Below are positions 32,870 to 40,096 of a stretch of DNA of 45,877 bases, piece after piece. The notes beneath the pieces were generated by a model. It did no database searches and was not told the DNA's origin. It worked only from the letters and a program-made list of their open reading frames with translations. The stretch is from Chloroflexota bacterium. GTDB lineage: Bacteria; Chloroflexota; Limnocylindria; Limnocylindrales; CSP1-4. Position 1 is the first letter of the stretch. Each line of letters opens with the position of its first letter. The stretch covers positions 1-45,877 of the forward strand of contig JACPOS010000016.1 of assembly GCA_016191395.1 (NCBI GenBank), written 5' to 3'. The position numbers and the translations under genes were made by a program.

Positions 32870-34290
32870 GACGCCTTCGGGCACGGCTTGGGCGTGGCCG
32901 CGGGTCCCGTGGGTGAAGCCGAAGGCGAGGCCGTCGGCGCATCGAAGACGCTTGCCACACGGTCCCGGATCCGCTGGATGCCCTTCGCCGTCAGGAACTC
33001 CGGGTATGTCGGCGGCGAGAACTGGATCGTCTGGATCTCGCCCGGCTCGACGCGCGCGGCCAGGATGGCCATGTTCGTGATCTCGTCGAGCGGGATCGTC
33101 GTGAACAGGTTCTGCTGGGCGATGTCCAGGAGGTCCGGCACGCGGGGCAGGAGCGCCAGCGGATCGAGCTGCCTCGCCAGCGCAACGAGCACCCGCTGCT
33201 GGCGCTGCATGCGGCCGTAGTCGGAATCCATGTGCCGGGATCGGGCGTACTCCAGGGCCCGCTCGCCGGTCAGCTTGTGGCATCCGGACGGGATCGTGAT
33301 GGCGATGTAGCCGGTGCCGTCTGGCAGCGGGTACCTGGCGTCGTACAGCGTGGACGGCACGTCCAGCCAGAGCCCGCCGACGGCGTTCACGAGGTCCACG
33401 AAGCCGTTGAGGTTCACCACGATGGCGCCGTCGAGCGGCACCCCAACGAGCTCCTGGATCGCGCCGGTGACGGCCCGGAAGCCGCGCGCGTCACCGCCGG
33501 GAAAAAGCTTCTCGTGCTGCGTGGCGTAGACGTACAGCGAGTTGAGGAGGAACGGATAGCGCCCGCCCTTGAACGCCGCGGCACTTTCCGGCGGGAGCGG
33601 CACGTTGATCATGTTGCGCGGGATCCCGAACAGCGCCGCGCGTCCCGTCGCGACCTCCACGCTCAGCACGATCATGGTGTCCGTGCGCTGGAGCCAGCGG
33701 CCCGGGCCCGCGTCGCTGCCGATCAGGAGCAGGTTCAGCCGCCCGTCCGTCGCCCAGGCAGGGACGGGCACGGGCGTGGGCGTGGGCGGAGGCGCCGCGG
33801 TCACGGGCCCGCTCGACGTCGGGCCGGACGAGAAGCTCGCAGCGGGAATCTGGAACCCGCTGCTGGGGTTCACGAACACGGCCTGCGTCACCTGGTAGGT
33901 ACGGACGCCGAGGAACTCGATCGTCCCGTACAGCGCAAGCACACCCGCAAGGGCGACGATCAGCAGCGGGGAGCCGAGCGCCCGGCGCCGGGGCACGGGG
34001 GGATCCCGGCGCGCGCCCAGCCGGTTGCCCATCGAGAATGCGTCGAGGATCGCCGCGAGGTGGTACGCGCCCAGCGCCAGCACGATCACGAGGCTCGTGA
34101 CAAGCATGCCGGGCGAGAGGATCGTGTTGATCGCGTTGCGCGGGTCGATGACCAGCGCGGCGACGGCGATGACGAGCAGGGTCGCGAAGGGGAGGGCGAT
34201 CAGGAGACCGCGGCGCCGGTCGCCGAGCCTGGCCTGCCCGAGGCCGGGAATCAGCGCGGACAGCACTGCCGCGATCCCGGGTCTGCTCAT
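32866..34290 (-). CDS. LytR-CpsA-Psr family glycopolymer transferase
   Basis: The 474-residue protein shares about the whole architecture of its neighbour: PGLGQARLG start, membrane helices, Pro-rich linker, LCP domain. The conserved arginine loop is FGIPRNM (canonical PRD-type), RSRHMDSDYGRMQRQQRVL carries the usual basic/acidic residues, and LNLLLIGSDAGPGRW is the first strand. It should attach teichoic acid-like or other secondary polymers to the wall outside the membrane. It is first in an operon (LCP, LCP, HAD, Nudix) with stop-start overlaps or gaps of up to 11 bases. A TACGCT hexamer lies nine bases upstream of the ATG. Confidence 0.9.
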   Translation of the reverse strand: MSRPGIAAVLSALIPGLGQARLGDRRRGLLIALPFATLLVIAVAALVIDPRNAINTILSPGMLVTSLVIVLALGAYHLAAILDAFSMGNRLGARRDPPVPRRRALGSPLLIVALAGVLALYGTIEFLGVRTYQVTQAVFVNPSSGFQIPAASFSSGPTSSGPVTAAPPPTPTPVPVPAWATDGRLNLLLIGSDAGPGRWLQRTDTMIVLSVEVATGRAALFGIPRNMINVPLPPESAAAFKGGRYPFLLNSLYVYATQHEKLFPGGDARGFRAVTGAIQELVGVPLDGAIVVNLNGFVDLVNAVGGLWLDVPSTLYDARYPLPDGTGYIAITIPSGCHKLTGERALEYARSRHMDSDYGRMQRQQRVLVALARQLDPLALLPRVPDLLDIAQQNLFTTIPLDEITNMAILAARVEPGEIQTIQFSPPTYPEFLTAKGIQRIRDRVASVFDAPTASPSASPTGPAATPKPCPKAS

Positions 34291-34299
34291 CGCGGACGC

Positions 34300-34305
34300 A
34301 GCGTA
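34300..34305 (-). promoter_or_regulatory. -10 hexamer TACGCT before the LCP operon
   Basis: TACGCT on the minus strand is nine bases before ATG 34290 and no ribosome site is present. Confidence 0.4.
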
Positions 34306-34369
34306 TCCATCTTTCGGCCGTGCGTCCTCCGATCGAGACGCGGCAGTGCGCCGAGCGCCGCGCGCGGGG

Positions 34370-34570
34370 CTACATCATCGGGAGGTGGCGGGGATCCAGG
34401 TAGGTGTTCGGGTCGTCGCGGAACTCGAGCATGCAGCCCTTGCCGCAGAAGACGTACTCATGTCCGTCGTGGGTGACAGCCAGACCCTTCGCACGGGCGG
34501 TCTCGGGATCGACGTGCATGCCGCAGACGGGGTCCTCGTCGGCGGCGATCGGGCGGCCGGGGGTGGTCAT
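34370..34570 (-). CDS. YHS-domain protein
   Basis: The 66-residue product is a single YHS domain: DPVCGMHVDPETA, then YVFCGKGCMLEF, with three Cys (VCGM, FCGKGC) and several His in a layout that can bind copper or other metals. YHS domains occur beside heavy-metal ATPases and in metal-resistance islands. A longer start (34690) would cross the operator. It is divergent from the DUF5666 gene and both face a palindrome that resembles copper-sensor CsoR boxes. Cytoplasmic metal chaperone is a reasonable inference. Confidence 0.85.
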   Translation of the reverse strand: MTTPGRPIAADEDPVCGMHVDPETARAKGLAVTHDGHEYVFCGKGCMLEFRDDPNTYLDPRHLPMM

Positions 34571-34599
34571 TCGGGACTCTCCGGGTATATGGGTTGACA

Positions 34600-34616
34600 A
34601 TACTCCCTGGGAGTAT
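34600..34616. promoter_or_regulatory. CsoR-like operator between YHS and DUF5666 genes
   Basis: ATACTCCCTGGGAGTAT is an exact palindrome around one T. It directly follows TTGACA (34594-34599), so a bound protein would block a plus-strand promoter. CsoR/RcnR-family repressors bind AT-flanked C4-6/G4-6 palindromes; the family match is by pattern only. Confidence 0.5.
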
Positions 34617-34732
34617 ATCCCCGTCGGGCAGGCGTACGGTGCGCAACTTCTCAGCATCCTGTCAGGCGCCACCGCGACCTTGGTGGACAACGGACCGCCA
34701 CGAACGCCGGCGGCCGGAACAACGGAGACACC

Positions 34733-35515
34733 ATGGACGACTTCATCTCTCCACCCGAGCCGGTCCGGGCGGTCGCGGCAGAACGTGCCACGCCGATGCC
34801 CTGGGCTCGGATCGGCCTCCTCGGGATCGCGGTTGCCGCGCTGCTCGCGGCCGTGGTCCTCGCCTTCGGCGCCACCGCCGCGCCGAAGAGCATCCTCGCG
34901 GCAGGGACCACCTCCGACACCACCGCCACAATCGTCGATGACCTGCGCGGTGGCGGCCCGGGCGGGGCCGGGTTCGGTCGCGGCGGGGTCACGATCACCG
35001 CCATCTCCGGCTCGAGCATCTCGCTCAAGACCGACGACGGCTGGACCCGCACGATCACGGTTGACAGCGGCACCACCTACACGAAGGCGGGTGCGACGAT
35101 CACCCTCGGCGACCTCAAGGTCGGCGACGAGATCGGCTTCCGCCAGACCAGGGAGACCGACGGCTCCTTCACGATCGATTCAATCGCGGTGATCCTGCCC
35201 CGCCTCGGTGGCGAGGTCACGGCGATCGACGGCTCCACCATCACCGTCAAGCAGCGCGACGGCACGAGCGCGACGATCAAGGTCACCGGCACGACGACGT
35301 ACAACGTCGCCGGTGCGACCGCCAAGCTCGCGGACGTCAAGGTGGGCATGTTCCTCGTCGCCGAGGGCACGAAGAGCGGCGATGGCTCGCTGACCGCTGC
35401 GGCCGTTCGCGCCGGCACCTCCGGCGGTCGCGGCCCCGGCGACGGCGGGTTCCACGGTGGCTTTGGCCCGGACATGGATCACGACCAGCCGGCCGCCAGC
35501 GCCACGACGAACTGA
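34733..35515 (+). CDS. Membrane-anchored DUF5666-type repeat protein
   Basis: The 260-residue protein has a short cytoplasmic N-terminus, one membrane helix (IGLLGIAVAALLAAVVLAFG), then two small beta-barrel repeats: ITAISGSSISLKTDDGWTRT through GDEIGFRQ, and VTAIDGSTITVKQRDGTSAT through VGMFLVAEG. These are DUF5666-type domains. The C-terminal tail is Gly-rich with His and Asp (GGFHGGFGPDMDHDQ), a possible metal site. CGGAGA precedes the ATG. Shared operator with the YHS gene suggests a metal response. Function unknown. Confidence 0.75.
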   Translation: MDDFISPPEPVRAVAAERATPMPWARIGLLGIAVAALLAAVVLAFGATAAPKSILAAGTTSDTTATIVDDLRGGGPGGAGFGRGGVTITAISGSSISLKTDDGWTRTITVDSGTTYTKAGATITLGDLKVGDEIGFRQTRETDGSFTIDSIAVILPRLGGEVTAIDGSTITVKQRDGTSATIKVTGTTTYNVAGATAKLADVKVGMFLVAEGTKSGDGSLTAAAVRAGTSGGRGPGDGGFHGGFGPDMDHDQPAASATTN

Positions 35516-35518
35516 TCG

Positions 35519-35593
35519 CAGGGCGCGCCGGCGAACGCCGCGCGCCCTGCCTCCGGACAGCGAACAGCCGGGCGGATCGACCGCCCGGCTGTT
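35519..35593. terminator. Two hairpins between convergent genes
   Basis: A first stem (35519-35527 with 35541-35549, arms CAGGGCGCG/CGCGCCCTG, plus an inner GC helix) is followed by a second (35563-35575 with 35581-35593, arms AACAGCCGGGCGG/CCGCCCGGCTGTT, 5-base loop) and TGCGTTGT. The pair separates the convergent genes ending at 35515 and 35637 and can stop transcription from both sides. Confidence 0.7.
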
Positions 35594-35636
35594 GCGTTGT
35601 GCGGGTTTCGGGGCGCGGAAGAGCTCCGCGCTCCGG

Positions 35637-36605
35637 CTACCGGACCTTGATGGCGATGGTCGCAACGACCACCGTGCTCTGCCCGATGACGTACCGGAGC
35701 TCGTAGTCGCCGGCCGTGTCCGGCGCCGTGAGGGTGCCGGGGCTCGCCGCGGTCGTGTAGAAGTACGAGAGGTAGGTTGTCTGCGGAGAACCAACGGGCG
35801 CGATCGTCACGTAGTCGCCGGGCCCGGCAGGACCCGTCCATTCCACGGGGAACGTGGCGCCCTTGGCGACCTCGGCGGCTGCCTTCAGCGTCGCGGTGAC
35901 CGCCGTGACCGTGATCGGCCGGCGGACCTGGACGGTGCCGTCGGCGGCGACGTACCAGACCTCGTACGGCCCGGCCTCGACCGGTGCGAGCAGCTTCCCG
36001 GGGTTGGCGTCCTTCGTGTAGAAGTAGCGCTCGTTCGACCACTTCGTAACGCCGAGCTTCACGATCGTGATGTAGTCGCCGGGGCCGTTGGAGCCGGTCC
36101 AGGCGACCTGGAACTCCGTGTTGCCTCCGACCGTATCCGGGGCGGTCAATGATCCGGAGAAGGGCGCGATCGTGATCGGTCGCTTGACCAGGACCGTCGA
36201 GTCCTTGCCGGACACGTACCAGAGCTCGTACGCGCCGGGCGTGGTCACTGCGGTGAGCTTTCCGGGGCTGCCGGCATTCGTGTAGAAGTAGTCCTCGTTG
36301 GTCCACTTCGTCGCGCCCGCCGCGACGATGGTGATGTAGTCCTTCTCGGCGTTCGGGCCGGTCCAGGTGACCGAGAACTCGGTGCCTGACGGCACGGACG
36401 CGGGAGCGTCCAGGCTTGGCGCGCCCGTGGACGGGTTCGTCGCGGAGGGTCCGACGGTCTCGGGTGCCGTCGTTGCCGCCTGCGTCGCGGCCTGGGTCGG
36501 GGCGGCCGGTGTTGGCGTGGCGCCGCCACCGCCGCCGCACGCGGCGACAACGAGCGCAGCTGCAAGCCCCAGCCCGGGCAGTCCGCGAGTGGATTTCCCG
36601 TACAT
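35637..36605 (-). CDS. Lipoprotein with three Ig-like repeats
   Basis: The 322-residue lipoprotein (lipobox LVVAAC, Cys 23) has a Thr/Ala/Pro linker to about residue 65, then three units of about 80 residues. Each reads like VTWTGPNAEKDYITIV, then YFYTNAGSPGKLTA, then GAYELWYVSGKD...RPITI. The third unit is the most diverged. The same repeat occurs next to von Willebrand A domains in other bacteria; here it is alone. It should be an extracytoplasmic binding scaffold. GAGGAG precedes the ATG. It faces the tRNA-His gene in the same direction. Confidence 0.78.
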   Translation of the reverse strand: MYGKSTRGLPGLGLAAALVVAACGGGGGATPTPAAPTQAATQAATTAPETVGPSATNPSTGAPSLDAPASVPSGTEFSVTWTGPNAEKDYITIVAAGATKWTNEDYFYTNAGSPGKLTAVTTPGAYELWYVSGKDSTVLVKRPITIAPFSGSLTAPDTVGGNTEFQVAWTGSNGPGDYITIVKLGVTKWSNERYFYTKDANPGKLLAPVEAGPYEVWYVAADGTVQVRRPITVTAVTATLKAAAEVAKGATFPVEWTGPAGPGDYVTIAPVGSPQTTYLSYFYTTAASPGTLTAPDTAGDYELRYVIGQSTVVVATIAIKVR

Positions 36606-36677
36606 CGTCTCTCCTCAGCGGCTCGGATCGCGCGATGGCACCGAACGCGCCGTCATGGTACGCACATGGGAGGGGTG

Positions 36678-36753
36678 TGGGGTGGCCTATGGGGGTCGAA
36701 CCCATAACCTGCGGAACCACAATCCGCTGCTCTGCCGGTTGAGCTAAGGCCAC
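36678..36753 (-). tRNA. tRNA-His (GTG anticodon)
   Basis: A complete cloverleaf on the minus strand: acceptor GTGGCCT/AGGCCAC, D stem GCTC/GAGC, anticodon stem GCGGA/TCCGC around TTGTGGT with anticodon GTG at 36720-36718, T stem ATGGG with GTTCGACC loop. CCA is encoded at 36680-36678. The base before position 1 is G, able to pair with C73 as the G-1:C73 pair unique to tRNA-His. Confidence 0.96.
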
Positions 36754-36793
36754 CGCGGGCGCCCGATCGTCCGTGACGGGACGAGGCCGTGGC

Positions 36794-36799
36794 AGTGTA
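36794..36799 (-). promoter_or_regulatory. -10 hexamer TACACT for tRNA-His
   Basis: TACACT on the minus strand is 40 bases before the tRNA 5' end, allowing a short precursor leader. The -35 region is weak. Confidence 0.35.
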
Positions 36800-36813
36800 C
36801 CCGAGGCCGGATC

Positions 36814-38004
36814 TCAGGCGAGCTCGGCGTCCAGCGGCTTGCGACCGCTCGTGCGGAAGCTGGGCTGCGTCGCGCGGGCCCGGATCGCGAACCGGTCGTC
36901 CGGTGGAGCGAGGGCCGCGGCGGCCGCCTGATCGCCGCCCACGAGGGCCGCGAGGTACTCGCCGATCACCGGTCCGTGCTTGAACGCGTGGCCGGTGCCG
37001 CCCCCGGCGATCCAGGCATTGGCCAGGTCCGGGTGCCGATCGATCACGAAGTGGGCGTCCGGGGTGACCTCGTAGAAGCACGTCCAGGTCCTCACGATCG
37101 CCTGCTCCGCCATGGCCGGGAAGCGGCGCCGCAAGATGGCCCGGGAGGCCTCGACGGTCGCCTCGGCGACCTCGCGGGCCGACTCGTCCGGGCGTTCCCG
37201 GGGCCCCAGCCAGTCCGGGCAGGCCTTGAGGCCCACGCCGTCGAACGACGGGAAGCCGTAGAACGAGCCCTCGAAGTCGATCCACACGGGCATGGCGCCC
37301 GGTGCGTACCGGTCATCACCCGTCGGAACCGCGAACTGGAGCACGTCCTGCCGGTGGGGCACGATCATCTCGCCCAGGAGGGCAGGGAACACGTCCGGGA
37401 GCCACGGCCCACAGGCGAACACGAATGCGTCCGCCTGCAGGCTTCGGCCGTCATCCAGGCGGACGCTGTCCAGGGCCCCGCCAGCCGCGCGGGGCGGCGC
37501 GACCCGGCTCACCACGACCTCGCCGCCGTCCGCCTCGAAGGCGGCGATGGTGGCGCTCACGGCAGGACGCGCCAGCAGCGCGCCCGCCTCTGGCTCGAAC
37601 AGGGCCCAGGGCACGCCTTCGGGGTTCATCACCGGGACCCGCGACGCGAGCTCGTCGCGTGACCACTGCTCCACCGGGATGCCCAGGGCGGTGAGGGAGA
37701 CGAACGACTCCGCCTCGAATGCCTGGCCCTCGCTCGCGAGCCAGAGCACCCCTGCGTTCACGAAGAGCTCCCCGTCCGCCTCGCGCTCCAGCTCCCGCCA
37801 CTGGCCGAGCGCCCGGCGCTGCCAGACGGGGTAGTGCCGGTCCGGGCCGTGGCTGCTCCGGGTGATCCGCGACGCGTCGCCGGACGAGCCCATCGTGTTC
37901 CCCGGCCCGTAGCGGTCCACGAGGGTCACCGCGTGCCCCGCCCGCCGCAGCCAGCGTGCCGTCCACGCGCCCATGACACCCGCGCCGACCACCACGACTC
38001 GCAT
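36814..38004 (-). CDS. FAD-dependent amine oxidase, sarcosine/N-methyltryptophan oxidase type
   Basis: The 396-residue flavoenzyme has an N-terminal Rossmann motif VVVVGAGVMGAWTARW and a second diagnostic site, C309 in TWTCFYEVTPDAHFVID. In monomeric sarcosine oxidase and SolA that cysteine holds FAD covalently. GGGTGHAFKHGP near the C-terminus contacts the flavin. Substrates of relatives include sarcosine, N-methyl-L-tryptophan and pipecolate, which cannot be distinguished here. The start follows a TACGCT hexamer by six bases, so the mRNA is probably leaderless. Confidence 0.9.
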   Translation of the reverse strand: MRVVVVGAGVMGAWTARWLRRAGHAVTLVDRYGPGNTMGSSGDASRITRSSHGPDRHYPVWQRRALGQWRELEREADGELFVNAGVLWLASEGQAFEAESFVSLTALGIPVEQWSRDELASRVPVMNPEGVPWALFEPEAGALLARPAVSATIAAFEADGGEVVVSRVAPPRAAGGALDSVRLDDGRSLQADAFVFACGPWLPDVFPALLGEMIVPHRQDVLQFAVPTGDDRYAPGAMPVWIDFEGSFYGFPSFDGVGLKACPDWLGPRERPDESAREVAEATVEASRAILRRRFPAMAEQAIVRTWTCFYEVTPDAHFVIDRHPDLANAWIAGGGTGHAFKHGPVIGEYLAALVGGDQAAAAALAPPDDRFAIRARATQPSFRTSGRKPLDAELA

Positions 38005-38010
38005 CGGCGG

Positions 38011-38016
38011 AGCGTA
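38011..38016 (-). promoter_or_regulatory. -10 hexamer TACGCT for a leaderless oxidase transcript
   Basis: TACGCT on the minus strand, then six bases (CCGCCG) and ATG 38004. The gene has no Shine-Dalgarno. Confidence 0.5.
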
Positions 38017-38058
38017 ATCGGTGCGGTCCGGTGCGGTTACGTCGTGGTCGTGGTACCC

Positions 38059-38081
38059 ATGGTCCGGACCATCGGGACCAT
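38059..38081. repeat. Triple ATGGTCC/GGACCAT half-sites, possible operator
   Basis: ATGGTCC (38059-38065) abuts GGACCAT (38066-38072) to form a perfect 14-bp palindrome, and a second GGACCAT follows at 38075-38081, nine bases on. The site lies in the 172-bp gap between the divergent oxidase and CAP genes. Confidence 0.5.
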
Positions 38082-38176
38082 GGGGCGGGAGCGTGGGCGC
38101 ACCGTCGGCGCGACAGTCGTCGTGCTCGGGTCAGAGGCTGCCTGGGCAGACACCGGAAGCGTCCGAGCAGGAGCCG

Positions 38177-39220
38177 ATGAACGCTCGCACACCATCCCGG
38201 CGGATTGCCCGCCGCGCGCCGCTCGGTCTCGCGATCATAGTCGCCGGGCTCATGGCGCTCAGCGCACCCACCGCGGCCCTCGCCTGGACCAACTACACCT
38301 TCTCCTCGACCGATGAGAACCTGCTGATCACGCTGATCAACCAGGCTCGCGCCTCCGCCGGCTTGCCGGCGGTGAAGGCAGACTCGGACCTCACCTCCGT
38401 CGCCCGCTGGCGGTCGAAGGACATGTACGACCGCAACTACTTCGGCCACAACATTCCCAATCCGCCGGGCGGCACCGTCTTCGACGAGCTCAAGCGACGC
38501 GGCATCTGCTACACGGTCGCCGGCGAGAACCTCGGCATCAACAACTACCCCGACGACCAGACCACGCAGGTCCTCTTCAACGGCTGGATGAACTCGTCCA
38601 CCCACCGCGCCATCATCCTTGGCAGTGGGTTCAACCGCATCGGTGTCGGCGCGTTCAAGGGCACGAACGCGGACTATCCGAATCACCTCTTCACGGCCCT
38701 CTTCACCCACACGTGCGCGACGGCGACACCGACGCCGGTGCCCACGCCGACCCCCACCCCCGGCCCCACGAAGACGCCGGGGCCGACGAAGACCCCGGGC
38801 CCGAACCCGACGCCCACGCCGAAGCCGACGCCGAAGCCCACGCTCCCGCCTGGTGCGACCCCTGGACCGACGCCGGTCACTCCGGACGTCTCTCCCGAGG
38901 TGACGCCGGACGTCACCTCGGATCCTGCACCCTCGCCCGGCACGGCGGACGTGGTGCTTGGAGGGGCCGTCTACGCGATCTGGCGTGACGAGGTCCAGGA
39001 CGGCGGCGACCCCTTCTGGCCACAGTGGCCGGCGGACGCCATTGCCACCGACCCGCCGCCCGCGGAGACCCTGCCGCCACTCGTGACGGACCCACCCGAC
39101 GCCGGCTCGCTCGTCACCGACAGCGACGGCGGGAGCCTCCAGGTGCTCGATCCTCCGTCGTCGATGGGGCTGCTCGACACGATCGTCGGCGGCGTCGTGG
39201 CATCGTTCCTGGGCACCTGA
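38177..39220 (+). CDS. Secreted CAP (SCP/PR1) domain protein with Pro/Thr stalk
   Basis: The 347-residue protein has a signal peptide (APLGLAIIVAGLMALSAPTA), a CAP domain (about residues 40-175) and a long Pro/Thr/Lys stalk of TPTPGPTKTPGP-type repeats, ending in an acidic tail. The CAP core has DLTSVARWRSKDM, NYFGHNIPN, VAGENLGINN and FNGWMNSSTHRAIIL, the usual cavity His and Glu residues. YkwD-type CAP proteins of bacteria act outside the cell and their chemistry is unclear. AGGAG precedes the ATG. Confidence 0.88.
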   Translation: MNARTPSRRIARRAPLGLAIIVAGLMALSAPTAALAWTNYTFSSTDENLLITLINQARASAGLPAVKADSDLTSVARWRSKDMYDRNYFGHNIPNPPGGTVFDELKRRGICYTVAGENLGINNYPDDQTTQVLFNGWMNSSTHRAIILGSGFNRIGVGAFKGTNADYPNHLFTALFTHTCATATPTPVPTPTPTPGPTKTPGPTKTPGPNPTPTPKPTPKPTLPPGATPGPTPVTPDVSPEVTPDVTSDPAPSPGTADVVLGGAVYAIWRDEVQDGGDPFWPQWPADAIATDPPPAETLPPLVTDPPDAGSLVTDSDGGSLQVLDPPSSMGLLDTIVGGVVASFLGT

Positions 39221-39348
39221 TGGCCGGCCTGCTTCGGCGGCGCAGCCAGATGCCGTTTGCCGCCACACTGGAGCGGGAGCGCATTCAGGCGCGACCGACC
39301 TGGTCCGCGCTCCGTCCCGCCAACCCGCAGCCCACGAGTGGAGTCCGC

Positions 39349-40092
39349 ATGCCCCCGATCCTCGAGGCGCGCGACCTGACGAAGGTCTACGCGCTCGGCA
39401 AGACCACCGTCGAGGCGCTGCGCGGCGTCAGCATGTCGGTCGAGCCGGGCGAGTTCGTCGCGCTCATGGGCCCGTCGGGCTCCGGCAAGAGCACGTTGCT
39501 CCAGCTGCTGGGCGGTCTCGACCGGCCGACCACCGGGTCGGTCGTCTTCGAGGGCCGCGACATCAGCCGCCTCACCGACGGCCAGGCGACGCGCCTTCGC
39601 CGCGAGCGGACCGGCTACATCTTCCAGGCCTTCAACCTCATTCCGCTGCTGGACGTGCGCGAGAACATCGCGCTCCCGTTCACGATCGCGGGTGGGCCGA
39701 AGGACCGGAAGGAGCGGGTCCGCCAGGTCATCGACCTCGTGGAGCTGACCGGCAAGGAGCGCCACCGGCCGGATCAGCTGTCGGCCGGAGAGCAGCAGCG
39801 TGTCGCCGTCGCGCGCGCCCTCGTGACCCGACCGTCCATCCTCCTCGCCGACGAGCCCACGGGCAACCTCGACTACACGAACAGCGGCGAGCTCCTCGAT
39901 GCCCTGTGGCGATCGTGCGACCAGGGCGGGCAGACGATCGTCCTCGTGACCCACGATGCCCGCGCGGCCGCCTACGCGGACCGTGTCCTGGTCATCGGCG
40001 ACGGGCGCATCCAGGACGAGATCGTGCTCGGGCGCCGCGAGGACCACTCCGCCGCAACCCTCATCGCGCGGCTGGCCCAGGTCGGCCTCTAG
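39349..40092 (+). CDS. ABC transporter ATPase, MacB/LolD type
   Basis: The 247-residue ATPase drives the FtsX-type permease that follows four bases later. Walker A is GPSGSGKST, the signature [14 protein letters not shown], Walker [13 protein letters not shown], and [10 protein letters not shown] the H-loop. The sequence [19 protein letters not shown] is typical of the LolD/MacB group. GGAG before ATG 39349 supports this start; an upstream in-frame ATG at 39220, overlapping the CAP stop, would add 43 unconserved residues. Confidence 0.9.
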   Translation: MPPILEARDLTKVYALGKTTVEALRGVSMSVEPGEFVALMGPSGSGKSTLLQLLGGLDRPTTGSVVFEGRDISRLTDGQATRLRRERTGYIFQAFNLIPLLDVRENIALPFTIAGGPKDRKERVRQVIDLVELTGKERHRPDQLSAGEQQRVAVARALVTRPSILLADEPTGNLDYTNSGELLDALWRSCDQGGQTIVLVTHDARAAAYADRVLVIGDGRIQDEIVLGRREDHSAATLIARLAQVGL

Positions 40093-40096
40093 CCCG

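Noticed and set aside
38700-38900. CRISPR-like or satellite repeat
   Set aside because: The periodic sequence encodes the Pro/Thr stalk of the CAP protein; unit lengths vary and there are no spacers.
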